From NCBI RefSeq assembly GCF_009727055.1, contig NC_052359.1, positions 10,501,264-10,565,263 of the forward strand: 64,000 nt of DNA, in the 5' to 3' direction. A program made the translations under genes and the position numbers. Within the stretch, counting starts at the first letter, position 1, and the number at the start of each line of letters is the position of its first letter. The DNA is from Benincasa hispida (taxonomy: Eukaryota > Streptophyta > Magnoliopsida > Cucurbitales > Cucurbitaceae). The notes under the pieces were generated by a model. The model was not told the origin of the DNA. It made no database searches and saw nothing but the letters and a program-made list of their open reading frames with translations. Below, one piece after another: positions 22,000 to 33,817 of this stretch.

Positions 22000-22406
22000 T
22001 TTACTGAAATGACTTCACACGTTCCCACCTTTAATGTCATCTTATTTTCTGATAGTTATGTCCAGGAACTAGTTTCCTGAAGAAAAGTACAAATATGGTA
22101 AGCGATGCCTGAATCTAGTATCCAGGTTAAGTGAGAAATTTCCATTAAACATGTTTCTACCACAAGTAAATCAAATTTACCTTGGTTTGCCTCTTCAACT
22201 CTCTTTTCAGCAAGATATTGTGGGCAATTGCATTTCTAATGCCTATCTTCATTGCAAGGGAAACATTTTCCTTTTTGTGCTTTATTCATACTTTTCTTTA
22301 CAGGGGCTTTCTTCTTCCCTTTTCCTTTCTTCTTCATTTGGATACTTTTATCCTTTAAAGAAGAAGTAGATTTCTTTTTCTTTGAGGGTTTTGTTCCAGA
22401 GGAAGA
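22000..22406 (-). pseudogene. Copia DE gag zinc knuckle and protease active site
   Basis: The Lys-rich tail at 22400-22260 leads to a knuckle reading CFPCNEDRH-stop-KCNC near 22250, where a Trp codon has become TGA. Then LLVVETCLMEISHLTWILDSGITYHIC at 22160-22080 shows the D-S-G protease triad of copia elements, with I in place of the usual A. Reading is interrupted afterwards. Confidence 0.75.
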
Positions 22407-23044
22407 TCACTTAAGAGATTTTTTCAGTGAAACAACATTTGTTTCACTTTCCTTATTGTTCATTAAGGATTGGTAAGTCTGTAGTTCATTCAGAAGAATG
22501 GTCAAATTGTAATCAATATTATTCATTATCGCGTTAATACGAAATGTTAGAGAACTCTTTGGAAGAGATTCCATTATCATACTAACTTGACTTCTTTCAT
22601 CTATGACAACACCATGAGCTTTTGCATTATTGAAATGGATTATCATGTCCAGGACATGTTTTCTAACAGAGCTCCCTTCTTTCATGCGAGAGTTATATAC
22701 GTACTTAATAGCATCATGTCGTACCAAAGAAGATGGTTGCTCGAATATCTCTTGCAATGATGTCATGATCTTAATGCAGGGACCATCGTTTCATGCTTTT
22801 TAGTAAGCACATCAGATATGCTTGCTAAGATATAGACTCTGGCTTTATCGTTAGCCCAAACCTGTCTATCATAGGCTTCCTGAACATTTTGGTTAACATT
22901 TGAACTAGGAGGAGGACATTCCTCTGTTAAAACGAACCGTAAATCATCAACCACTAGTATTATATTTATGTTTGATTTTCAGTTTGAAAACCTTTCACCA
23001 TTGAATTTATCGGAAGCTAATAGTTGTATAATTGAGTTCGACAT
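22407..23044 (-). pseudogene. Copia DE gag
   Basis: It starts at 23044 with MSNSIIQLLASDKFNGERFSN. A Trp codon then reads TGA. It continues KSNINIILVVDDLRFVLTEECP, EAYDRQVWANDKARVYILAS, DVLTKKHE (23000-22763), and in another frame FEQPSSLVRHDAIKYVYNSRM, VRKHVLDMIIHFNNAK, SQVSMIMESLPKS and LLNELQTYQSL to 22407. This is the UBN2-type capsid of plant copia elements. It is interrupted by one nonsense codon and one frameshift. Confidence 0.88.
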
Positions 23045-23353
23045 TGCTGAAAAATAAACAATATTCTATTAGACTTATGCATGTAAATCCAATTTTAGCA
23101 AAAAAGTAATCAAGTACCCATATTTCTTTATTTATTTGCAACGATACATTAGTGAGTCATAATAGATGCTATCGAGGGGTAGTAAAAAATCCCTTCACTA
23201 AGCAAGACAATCTTGACCAAATACTATCTCCAGAATAACTATTATTCCTATTGTTTTTTTGTTACCATTTTCAGTCAAGAACTTACTAACACTAAGTAAC
23301 TTTGGTAAGTGTGACCCTCCATTTTCAGCTTTCATAGAACGGTATGAATATGC
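23045..23353 (-). other. Copia DE leader, gag-proximal part
   Basis: This is non-coding sequence just upstream of gag on the minus strand. GGAGGGTCACACTTACC and GTTAGTAAGTTCTTGAC correspond to GAGGGTTCACACTTACG and GTTAATAGTTCTAAACC at about 27325 in copia B. It is truncated at 23353 by the B LTR. Confidence 0.65.
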
Positions 23354-25400
23354 TGTTGGGGATGATGCCTTAAAGTCTCATGTCCTGTAGTTTGTAAACA
23401 CATTTTTGTACGAACGCTTGTGATTTATAATATATGATATTTACATCACTTCTTGACTTTGCATATTGGATATTTTATTTCCTTTACCACAAACAAATAA
23501 ACTAAAATCCTTGGTTGTCATTATGTAACTTAAGCATGTATGTGGTGACATACAAGTGGATCATGTCTTAAGTGATAACCAAAATGGTCTATAGTATATA
23601 GATATAGGAGGAAAACCTTATCCTGGTAACGCTACGGATGCGGCCCACTTTGTAGAATAGTTACAAGTATTGTGACTTGTTACAGATGGTCTAGTGCTGA
23701 TCATTCTTGTGGGGACATACAAATGGGGGCGTCCTATACAAAGAGTTTGTACAAGGCCTAACCATGAAGTGTTAATGTCTCGTTATATAACGTCGTTCAT
23801 GACAAGGACTTCACTTCACTAGGATGACCATAAGCAACATGACCTCAATCCTGAGTGAGTGAGTTGGGAACTCCTGCTATTAAGGGCGGTCCTTTGATTT
23901 ACATGGTGCGACTGGCCAAGCCGCCGAACATAAACCGACCACTTTGGGGATTCATTTTATTTGGGAGCTGAGAATTCAGCTACACAAGATGGAATTCACT
24001 CTTTCCCCAAAGTAGGGGTAAGTAGATAGATTGCTCTCTTAAGAGCAAATGCCGGGGCTTGAACGATGTGGCACCACACACCTTCCCATGGCCTGAGAGG
24101 TGTCCACACATAGTGGGACTATGTTGTATTGTTCATTAGAGGGATCAGTGGAACTTATGGAGTAAAATGTAACTACAGGGACAAAATAGTAAATTGGCCT
24201 AGCTGTACTTACGAGCATCTGTGAAGGGTTATCATACCGATGATTGGTTATATCTGATGGACACAGAATTATATCTATGGTAAGAAGACCTCAGCTGTTG
24301 ATCTTTAATGGAATGTGTGGCAGTTAACGGATGATGGATCTCGTAGCTAAAAAGTTTAGTAAGTTATAATGTACCGTTGGAGCTTCAAGTCATAGGTCCA
24401 TAAGGTTCCCTTAGTAGTTTGGATTCAAGTTGAAAGTCAGTTTTTAGGTCAATTTGAAATGTTCAAATTGATAAGAGGGAGTTCGATTATATATGATATA
24501 ATTGAACTGGTTAATTATATATGATATGATTGACTATATGTATGAGATACATTAATTGGAGGAAATTAGATATAAATATGATTTATATCTTGTGGAGGAA
24601 AAAACACTATGGTTGATATATGATATTAAACTATAGGTTATGAATATAATATGATTATATTTATTATTTTATTAATTGTACAGTTATGGGATAATTGTCC
24701 GGCGTTTCTCCATAACCATGCATTAATGGGAAGTTCAATTCGGTTTTCGTAACTGAAGAATAAAATGAAAATTGTTTTCATTTTGCAAAAAACATGAAAA
24801 TAGCTCACGTAGTGTTTTGCATTGAATCGCTTAGTAATTCAGAGCCTATACGATAGCTTGTGTTTACTACCTGATCGCTTACACTCGCGCACGCTTTTCT
24901 AAATAATCACCTATATTTTACAAAATGATTGCTTAGCGCCCGAGCTTTACTAAACGATCGTATAGACGAATGCTTAGCTTTTCCTACATGATCGTGTACC
25001 TCACCTAAACGATCAAGCATCTTGTCTATACGATAGACGTTGCCTTTCTCCCACTTGCTTGATCGTTATATACTATATGTTTTCCTCCTCTTCTCTACCA
25101 AATCCGACGGAGCCCACTCTTTGGATTCTCAGTCCAAGAATACTAAGGGCTCCAAACGGTGGTGTCGTCCCCATCTTTCTGTTGTTTGTGTGAATGTAAA
25201 TGCATATCTGTAATTTACTCACTCCGAGAGTCTTCAACTGGCAAGTTCCTCGTTCTCTTGTTTATTTATCTCTAAACATGTTGGTAATTTAGTAGTTTAA
25301 TGCATATCTCTTTGTGGGAATGTAAATGTGGAAATTCTGTCACAATGTTTTGGAAAGATCTACTTCCGCTCAGAGGTACTCTTGTATAAGAGTTCCTTCA
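23354..25400 (+). repeat. Copia B 5' LTR, 2047 bp
   Basis: It opens TGTTGGGGATGATGCC and ends ...AGAGTTCCTTCA directly before the primer-binding site. It matches 31782-33817 along its length. A cluster of ACGATCG-type palindromic words lies at 24830-25070. Confidence 0.9.
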
Positions 25401-27621
25401 ATTGGTATCGAGCTACGTTTTTTATTTTCCAAATTCATTGTTGCAATGAATTGCATTTACATTCTTGGTGGGTAAATGCATGTCTACTCTTGGTTTTAAG
25501 CATTAATTTGTTTTTGGATGTGAGGATTAATGGAGTTTTCTGAGATGAAGCCCCAGTTTGTGAAATTCTTTTACATTTCGAGTTAATTGTAAAGACCCCT
25601 GTATTTTTTGGCATTATTAACTGCTATCGAGTCTTTATTCAAAGTTAGTTTGAGTTTTGAGTCGTTCATGAAGAAGCTTCGTAGCAAGGGTTGTTGTTCT
25701 TCGAAGATGAAAACGATCAAACGTTGGTCGGGTCATGTAGACGATGGGGTAGACAATCGCTGAGTATCGGATACTCGAGTGTCGTTTAACACGCGCGCAC
25801 TAGACGATCGTATAGCTCAGCAAGCTTCATTGCTTAGTTACTAAACATACGATCCCGAAGAAAATTGCATATTAAATCGTTTACCTTTTGCGTGTTAAAT
25901 GATCGTCTAGACGATTGGGTTTCGTAACTTCGTTGTCATCTAAGCGATCGTTTAACATCCACACGTTATTGTCTAGTGTGTTAAGCGATCGTTTACAAGG
26001 AGGCGTTTACTAACCGATGGGAGCTTCGTCCGACGGTTCAAGACTCGATTCACTTGTAAACCGGTTTTACTCGATGGAAAATGTAATAGATAGAATTTTT
26101 CGTTCCGGTTTTAGAGGTGGTTTATCCCAGTCCATTAATCACTGTTATTTTATACACGTGATGTATGGTTTATATTTTATATGTCATATGGTATGCCATA
26201 TAGAAAAATCTCACTTTAGGTTATGCATTGGTCATGCATCATCTCTTTATATTATAATTGTTATAGTATAAGGGTGTATGGAAAGCATGTGTGCTTGGTT
26301 TTTAGTTGTATATAAAAGTTATGTATAGTAATGACCGGACATTACATGAAGCATGACACAAAGGTTAATTTATAAGCGTTATAAATACCTAGTTATGTAG
26401 TAATGTATGTTTTAGTTGTTTCTTTTATAAAGGTTATAAAAAGAAATTAGAACTAAAAATCAATAAGAAAGACATGCAAGCTCACTTAGGTTTAATTCAT
26501 GGTTTAAAAATGTTTAAAACTTGGATAAGATAGACCTAAGATCACGGTTCTAATATGATCAGCAACCTTAGGCTTTAATCTTTTTAATCAGTTTAGTAGG
26601 ATTAAATTAACTAATTAAAGGTTAAAGTGTAGCAAATCTATCTAAAAGGGACCTTTTGTCTAAAGCGGGTTCTGTCTAGGCTGGGGTATTTAAGGTGACA
26701 GAAACATAACACCTCTACCTGGAAACCTACCTGGAAAGTTGAATTAGATAGATTTGATGCATACATGCAAGTTAAGGACAATCCATTAAAGAGTTTAAAG
26801 TGACTACTTGAACTTGTTTTATTTCAAAGAAAAAAGTTGTTTTTTAGCAAACTAAATAAATTACTTAGACTAAAATCAGTAGTTGGATTGTCTAGGTTAA
26901 TGAACCCCTAGGTAGAACATTCAATGAGAGGTACTTGGGGCATATGACGCTTCATTTAAATCTCTTACGTTTCTCCTTTATAGTCCACACCATGAGATCT
27001 ACCTTCGGCCTCGTGGCACCCTGGGAGTGTCCCCCTAAAAGATGGTGTTTGGGTAGGTCAATATCAAGGTGGATGGAGAGAATTTTCATAGTAAGTGGGA
27101 GCGGGAAGTGCAACAACATATCCCACTGTCTCTCTCATTAGGTTGAATAAAGTTTATAAGCATTGCTCGAGGCACTCTGGGAGTGTCCCCCTATAGGATG
27201 GCAGTTTTGCGCATTTTATTATTTGATCTCCTTTAAGAGAATAAGGTTACTTAGTCTCTTGTCCTAATCTGCTTCTTCCCTACGGGGGGCTCATTAGGGT
27301 GGGACTCTAGCACTGAAAACGAGGGTTCACACTTACGCGAAATTGTTAAGGGTTAATAGTTCTAAACCGAATAAATGGTGGCTCTTAGATTCTGTTCTAA
27401 GAGTTGGTTTTGCCTAATGGTTGAGAATGTCTCATCCCAGTGAAGAAGCATCTAATCACCTCATCGATAACATTTGTCCTGCATCGTTCAGGCATCATTG
27501 CAAAATAGAAGTCTTTATCACTTGGGGTACTTAAAAACTGTTTTGCTAAAACTAATTGGTTAAAATGTGGTTTAGAAAAGTCTTATAAAAGTTTGTTCGT
27601 TTTTCAGCAACGATTTTAAAA
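25401..27621 (+). other. Copia B leader
   Basis: This is 2.2 kb of non-coding DNA before gag. It holds an array of palindromic CGATCG words (25740-26020), an AT-rich middle, and the conserved module (GGGACCTTTTGTCTAAAGC, CTGGGGTATTTAAGGTGAC at 26650-26700). The module with GGCCTCGTGGCACCCTGGGA occurs twice (27007 and 27165). Short frames at 25328-27141 show no family similarity. Confidence 0.7.
25403..25413 (+). other. Copia B primer-binding site, one base short
   Basis: It reads TGGTATCGAGC where the initiator-Met-tRNA complement is TGGTATCAGAGC. One A is missing, whereas the copy after the 3' LTR (33820-33831) is perfect. Confidence 0.8.
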
Positions 27622-28580
27622 ATGGCTACAGCCACAATCGCATTGCTTAGAGCCAAACGCCGCTTGAAATCTTAGAGCCAAACGGTTTTGCTATTCTAGT
27701 TAGAAACATATGATCACGACGATACTCATCATCGAGGATCTAATGTTTAACCTTATAGAGGTTTGTCCTCCTATTCCAGCTCCAAACGCCGCTTGAAATC
27801 TTCGGGAGGCATACGAACGATGGACACGGGCAAGCGAGAAGGCCTGGGCCTATACCTTGGCCAGTCTTAGTGACGTGTTGGCCAAGAAACATGAGCCCAT
27901 GGTCTCAGCATCTGAGATCATGGAGTCCTGTGGGGGATGTTCAGATAACCGTCTGGAAAACTCAAGCACGAGGCTCTGAAATATATCTTCAACTCCAAAA
28001 TAGAGGAAGGCACCTTTGTTCGTGAACATATGCTTAGCATGATGGTCAACTTTAAAGTGGCAGAGATTAATGGGTCTAGAATCGATGAGGGCAGTCAGGT
28101 TAGCATCATCCTGTATTCATTGTCGGAGAGCTTCCTCCATTTTGTTAGCAATGAAATTCTTAACAAAGTGGAATATACCCTTACAACTATCCTCAACGAG
28201 TTGCAGACATGTCAATCTTTACTAAAAAGTAAGGAGAAGAAAAGGGGTGAGGCAAATGTTGCCTTGTCTTGTAGAACGTTCCATCGAGGTTTGACCTCAG
28301 GGATGAAGTCTGCACCTTCTACTTCTAACTCTGGAAAGGGGAAGAAGAAGAATGGTGGTAAGGGGAAAGGGAAAGTGCCTGCTATCCCGCCATCTGTCGC
28401 CCCAAGGAGGCATCCACCACCAGTCGAAAAAGGAAAATATTTCAATTGCAACCAGGACGGACACTGGAAGAGGAAATGTCCTCGCTGGCTAAAGGAAAGG
28501 AAGGCAGCCAAGGCAGACAAAGGTAAATATTATTTACTTCTGCTAGAAATTTGTTTAGTGAAGAATGGTGATTTGGCCTA
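27622..28580 (+). pseudogene. Copia B gag, broken
   Basis: It starts ATGGCTACAGCC at 27622 (MATATIALLRA) and is soon disrupted by a 25-bp templated insertion. Recognisable text continues in other frames: REAYERWTRASEKAWAYTLAS, SDVLAKKHEPMVSASEI (27800-27930), then an open frame at 28030-28581 with FKVAEINGSRIDEGSQVSII, LSESFLHFV, TTILNELQTCQSLL and a Lys/Gly-rich tail. The zinc knuckle reads YFNCNQDGHWKRKC, so its first cysteine is Tyr and zinc binding should fail. Confidence 0.87.
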
Positions 28581-28978
28581 GATAATTGATTTGGACGTCA
28601 CTAATCACGTTTATTATTCTTTTCAGGGGATTAGATCTTGGCGACAGCTGAAGGCTAGTGAGATGCCAATGTGAGTAAGCATCGGGCACGTCGTTTCAAC
28701 TGTGGCAGTGTGAGGCATCCAATTAACTTTACAGAATAGGTTTCTTGTATTAAAAGATGTTTTTGTTGTTCCTGAACTAAAAAGGAACTTAATTTTTGTA
28801 AAGTGTCTGTTACAATGTAAATACACTCTTTCTTTTAATGTGAATAAAGTGTTTATTCATAAAGATGGTGTTGAGATTTGTATAGCTAAACTGAAAAATA
28901 ACTTGTATGTGCTAAGATCGTTAGCATTAAGTTCCCTCCATAACATAGAGAGTTTAAATCTGCCATAACTCAATCTAA
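28580..28978 (+). pseudogene. Copia B protease region, active site lost
   Basis: The expected WIIDSGATNHVC loop reads IIDLDVTNHVYYS, so the D-S-G triad is gone. Downstream, NRFLVLKDVFVVPELKRNLIFVKCLL is the usual protease C-terminal text (about 28735-28810), followed by KVFIHKDGVEICIAKLKNNLYVL. Stops lie at about 28670 and 28737. Confidence 0.78.
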
Positions 28979-29800
28979 ATGTCAACGAATTTTCCAAAAG
29001 AAAATGCTCAACTTTGGCACCTTCGATTAGAGCAAATAAATCTCAATAGGATTGAGAGATTGGTGAAGAATGGCCTTCTAAGCGAGTTAAAAGAAAATTC
29101 TTTACCAGTGTGCGAATCTTGCCTAGAGGGCAAGATGACTAAAAGACCTTTTACTGGAAAAGGTTATCGAGCCAAAGAGTCTCTTAAGTTAGTACATTCT
29201 AACCTCTATGGTCCTATAAATGTACGAGGCCGAGGTGGCTATGAGTATTTTATCAGTGTTATTGATGATTATTCTAGGTATGGGCATATTTATCTGATGC
29301 AATGGAAGTTTGAATCCTTTGAAAAGTTCAAAGAGTTCAAGGCTGAAGTTGAAAATGCATTGGATAGACAGATTAAAGAACTTCGATCAGATCGTGGTGG
29401 AGAGTTTTTACATTCGAGATGCCGGGACTATTTGATTGAACATGGAATCTCCCAACTCTCAGCGTCGGGTACACCTTAGTAGAATTATGTAGCGGAAAGG
29501 AGAAACAAAATCTTGGTGGACATGGTTCGTTCGATGATGAGTTACGCTTCCTTACTGGACTCGTTTTGGGGTTTCCCAGTGGAGACTACGATATACATAC
29601 TCAACTGTGTTCCTTCCAAGAGTGTTGCGAGAACACCTCTAGAGTTGTGGAATGGATGTAAAGCTAGTTTATGTCACTTTCGCATATGAGGTTGCCCAAC
29701 ATATGTGCTTGAGGCAAATCCAAAGATGTTGGAACCACAGTCGAGGTTATACCTCTTTGTAGGCTACCCCAAAGGTACATGAAGGGGTTATTTTTATGAT
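28979..29800 (+). pseudogene. Copia B integrase
   Basis: The open part at 28979-29479 has the zinc finger (LWHLRLEQIN ... CESCLEGKMTKRPF; the second His is replaced, QIN for HIN) and the core GGYEYFISVIDDYSRYGHIYLM and ELRSDRGGEFLHSRCRDYL. Two stops interrupt the GTPQQNG region at 29478-29486, and the frame continues AERRNKILVDMVRSMMSYASLL, YILNCVPSKSV, LCHFRI-stop-GC, SRLYLFVGYPKGT. Both core Asp residues survive. The enzyme would be truncated. Confidence 0.9.
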
Positions 29801-30009
29801 TCGTCGAAAAAAAAGGGTGTTTGTTTCAATGCACGCTACTTTCCTGGAGGAGGATCATATTATGGAGCACAGTCCACGTAGTAAAGTCGTGTTACGTGAG
29901 CTTTGCAAAGAAACTACCAAAATTTCAACAAGAGTTGTTGAAGGGCATGCTTCGTTAGCGAAAGTTGTTAATGATAGTTCATCTAGTAGGCCGATTCAAC
30001 CTTAAGAGT

Positions 30010-31100
30010 TAAGGGAACCTCGATGTAGTGGGAGGGTTACGAACCTGCCCGTTCGCTATCTGGATTTCACAAAAATCCTAGTTATGATAGCAGATGACGA
30101 CGTTGAGGATCCATTGTCTTATCAGAAGGCAATGGAGGATATAGATCGGGATGAATGAGTTAAATCCATGGATCTTGAGATGGAGTCGATGTACTTCAAC
30201 TTAGTATGGGATCTTATAGATCAGCCTGATGGGGTAAGACCTATAGTTTGTAAATGAATCAACAAGAGAAACCAGGGTGCTGATGGGAAGGTGTAAACTT
30301 TCCAGGCTCGACATGTGGCAAAGGGTTATACCCAGGTAAAGAGAGTCGACTATGAGGAGACTTTCTCACCTGTTGCCACGTTAAAGTCGATCTGCATCCT
30401 CTTGTCCATTGCCACTTATTATAATTATGAGATCTAGCAAATGAATGTCAAGACGACCTTTCTAAACAACAATCTTAAGGATACCATTTACATGGTGCAA
30501 CCAGAAGTATTCATTGCCCAAGGTCAAGAGCAAAAAATTTGCAAACTGAATCAGTCCATTTATAGGCTGAAACGGGCGTCTCGATCTTGGAACATTCGGT
30601 TTGATACTATGATCAAATCGTATGGCTTTGACCCAAACGTTGATGAATCTTGTGTCTACAAGAAGATCTTCAATGGTTTAGTTGTTTTCTTAGTGTTGTA
30701 TATAGACAATATCCTACTCATTGGGAATGATGTAGGTCTACTGACTATAGTTAAGAACTAGCTAGTGATCCAATTCCATATGAAAGATTTGGGAGAGGCT
30801 CAGTTTGTTCTAGGAATACAAATCTTTCAGGATTGTAAGAACAAAGTACTAGCACTGTCTCAGGCATCGTACATTGACAAGATGTTGCTCAAATACTCGA
30901 TGTAGGACTCCAAAAGGGGCCTACTACTGTTCAGGCATGAAGTCATTTTGTCGAAGGACATGTGAGCTAAGACGCCTCAAGTAGTTGAGGAAATGAGATG
31001 AATCTCATATGCATCTGTCGTTGGCAGTTTGATGTACGCGATACTCTATACTAGGCTAGATATGTGCTATGTTATGGGAACAGTTAGTAGGTATCAGTCT
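30010..31100 (+). pseudogene. Copia B reverse transcriptase
   Basis: Segments: SGRVTNLPVRYL-type start at 30030, MESMYF-like MESMYFNLVWDLIDQPDG at 30190, [14 protein letters not shown] at 30300, [36 protein letters not shown] (30441), YRLKRASRSWNIRFD, SCVYKKI, and the active site LYIDNILLIGND. The normal YVDD reads YIDN, which removes the second catalytic aspartate. Stops at 30760, 30903, 30963 and 31000 split the later part (FHMKDLGEAQFVLGIQI). Confidence 0.9.
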
Positions 31101-31127
31101 AACCTAGGGTAGGGTCACTGGACCACA

Positions 31128-31545
31128 GTGAAGAACATCCTCAAGTATCTTCGAAGAACGAGGGACTACATGTTCGTGTATGGATCTAGGGATTTAATCC
31201 TTACTAGATACACAGATTCTGACTTTCAAACTGATAGGGACTCTCGCAAGTCTACTTCAGGGTCAGTTTTTACTCTTAGAAAAAGAGTTGTAGTGTGGCA
31301 AAGCACTAAGCAGGGGTGCATCGCTGACTCCACATGGAGGCTGCGTACGTAGCAGCATGCGAAGCTACTAAGAAAGCCGTCTGGCTCAGGAATTTCTTTA
31401 CAGAACTGAAAGTTGTTCTAGATAGGTCTAGGCCCATCACCCCCTATTATGATAATAGTGGTATTGTGGTGAACTCCAAGGAGCCTAGGAGTCACAAGCG
31501 TGGCAAACACATAGAGCGGAAGTATCACCTGATCTTAAGATAGTG
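31128..31545 (+). pseudogene. Copia B RNase H
   Basis: MKNILKYLRRTRDYMFVYGS, YTDSDFQTDRDSRKSTSGSVF (catalytic Asp region), then a frame change at about 31334 to EAAYVAACEATKKAVWLRNFF, YYDNSGIVVNSKEPRSHKRGK and HIERKYHL. It degrades template RNA in RNA-DNA hybrids. A shift between WQSTKQGCIADST and MEAAYV breaks it. Confidence 0.9.
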
Positions 31546-31781
31546 TATCGTGGGGACGTGATCGTCACGAAGATTGCTTCGGAGCACAACTTACTGACCT
31601 GTTTACAAATGCTCTCATGGATATAGTGTTTGACGTTCACCTTTAGAGCATGGGTCTATAGAACCGCCCATGGCTGGACTAGGGCAAGTGGGAGATTTTA
31701 TTGTACTGGGCCTTAGTGCCCTAGTTTATTGTTTTGTACTAGTTTTTGTACACCCCACTCGTTTAAGGACAAGTGGGAGAT
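31546..31781 (+). other. Copia B 3' end and polypurine tract
   Basis: Remnants of the pol tail (DRNLLTDLFTNAL-type, around 31590) are followed by two copies of a GGACAAGTGGGAGAT-type purine tract: GGGCAAGTGGGAGATTTTATT at 31683 and AAGGACAAGTGGGAGATTA just before the LTR. Confidence 0.7.
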
Positions 31782-33817
31782 TATTGGGGATGATGCTCTA
31801 AAGTCTCGTATCCTGTAGTTTGTAAACATATTTTTGTACGAACGCTTGTTATGTAAAACAGATGATATTTACTTCACTTCTTGACTTTGCACATTGGATG
31901 TTTTGTTTGCTTTACCACAAACCAATAAACTAAAATCCCTGGTATTCATTATGTAACTTAAGCATGTATGTGGTGACATGCAAGTGGATCATGTCTTAAG
32001 TGATAACAAAAATGATTTGTAGTATATGGATATAGGAGGGAAACCTTATCTTGATAATGCTACGGATGCGGCCCACTTTGTAGAATAGTTACAAGTGTTA
32101 TGACTTACTACAGATGGTCTAATCCTGATCATTCATGTGAGGACATGTGAGCGGGGACGTCCTATACAAAGAGTTTGTATAAAGCCTGACCACGAAGTGT
32201 TAATGTCTCGTTACATAACGTCGTTCATGACAGAGACTTCACTTCACTAGGATGACCATAGTAACATGACCTCAATTCTGAGTGAGTTGGGAACTTCTAC
32301 CATTGAGGGCGGTCCTTTGACTTGCATAGGTGCAAGTGGCCAAACTGTCGACTCAAACTTACCACTTTAGGGATTCATTTTATTTGGGAGCTAGAAACTT
32401 AGCTACACAAGATAAAATTCACTCCTTCCCCGAAGTAGGGGTAAGTAGATAGATTACTCCTTTAAGGGTTGATCCTGGGACTTGAACGATGTGGCGCCAC
32501 ACACCTTCTCATGGCCTGAGAAGTGTCCACACATAGTGGGACTATGTTGTATTGTTCATTAGTGGGATCAGTAGTACTTAAGAGTAAGAAGTAACTATAG
32601 GGGAAAAACGATAAATTGGCCTAGCTGTACTTACGAGCATCTGTCAAGGGTTATCATACCGATGATTGATTATATCTGATGGATACATAATTAAATCTAT
32701 GGTAAGAAGACTTCAGCTGTCGATCTTTACTGGAATGTCTGGCAGTTAATGGATAGTGAATCTCGTGGCTAAAGAGTTTAGTCAGCTACTCACGTACCAT
32801 TAGAGCTTCGAGCCATAGGTCCATAAGGTCCTCTTGGTAGCTTAGATTTAAGTTGTGAGTCAGTTTTTGGGTCAGTTTGAAATATTCAAATTGACAAAAG
32901 GGAGTTTGATTATATATGTTATAATTGAACTAGTTAATTATATATGATATGATTGACTATATGTATGAGATACATTAATTAGAGAAAATTGGATACAAAT
33001 ATGATTTATATAAGAGGTGGAGAAGACACTATAGTTGATATATGATATTAAACTGTAGGTTATGAATATAATATGATTATATTTATTATTTTATTAATTG
33101 GACAGTTATGGGATAACTTGCCGACGTTTTCTCTATAAACATGTGTTAGTGGGAAGTTCAATTCAGTTTTCGTAACTGAAGAATAAAATGAAAATTGTTT
33201 TCATTTTGCAAAAAAAACATGAAAAATAGGTCACGGTGTGTTTTGCATTTGATCGCTTAGTAATTCAGAGCCTATATGATATCTTGTGTTTACTGCCGGA
33301 TCGCTTACACCTGTGCACACTTTTTTAAACGATCACCCACATTTTACTAAACGATCGTTTAGTACCCGAGCTTTACTAAATGATCGTATAGACGATCGCT
33401 TAGCTTTTCCTACACGATCATGTACCTCATCTAAATGATCAATCATCTTGTATATACAATAGATGCTGCCTTTCTCCCACTTGTTTGATCATTGTATACA
33501 ATTTGTTTTCCTTCTCCTCTCTACCAAATTGGAAAAGTTGGATTCCTACTCTGAGAATACTAAGGGCTCTAAGTGGTGGTGTCGTCCCCATCTTCCTGCT
33601 GTCTGTGTGAATGTCAATGCATATCTGTAATTTCCTCACTCTGAGAGTCTTCAACTGGTAAGTTCCTCGTTCCTTTGTTTATTTATCTCAAAGCATGCCG
33701 GTAATTTAGTAGTTTAATGCATATCTGTATGTAGAAATGTAAATGTGGAAATTCTATCACAATAATTTAGAAAGATCCACTTCTGCTCAAAGGTACTCTT
33801 GTATAAGAGTTCCTTCA
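31782..33817 (+). repeat. Copia B 3' LTR, 2036 bp
   Basis: It opens TATTGGGGATGATGC (the terminal TG has become TA) and ends ...AGAGTTCCTTCA. The same landmarks as 23354-25400 are present with scattered substitutions. The palindrome-rich zone is at 33250-33490. Confidence 0.9.

Noticed and set aside
25740..26020. Repeated CGATCG words considered as a CRISPR-like array
   Set aside because: Spacing and repeats are irregular, the repeats are short and palindromic, and the context is a plant retrotransposon leader.
28212..28520. 102-residue minus frame
   Set aside because: Antisense of copia B gag Lys/Gly-rich tail.
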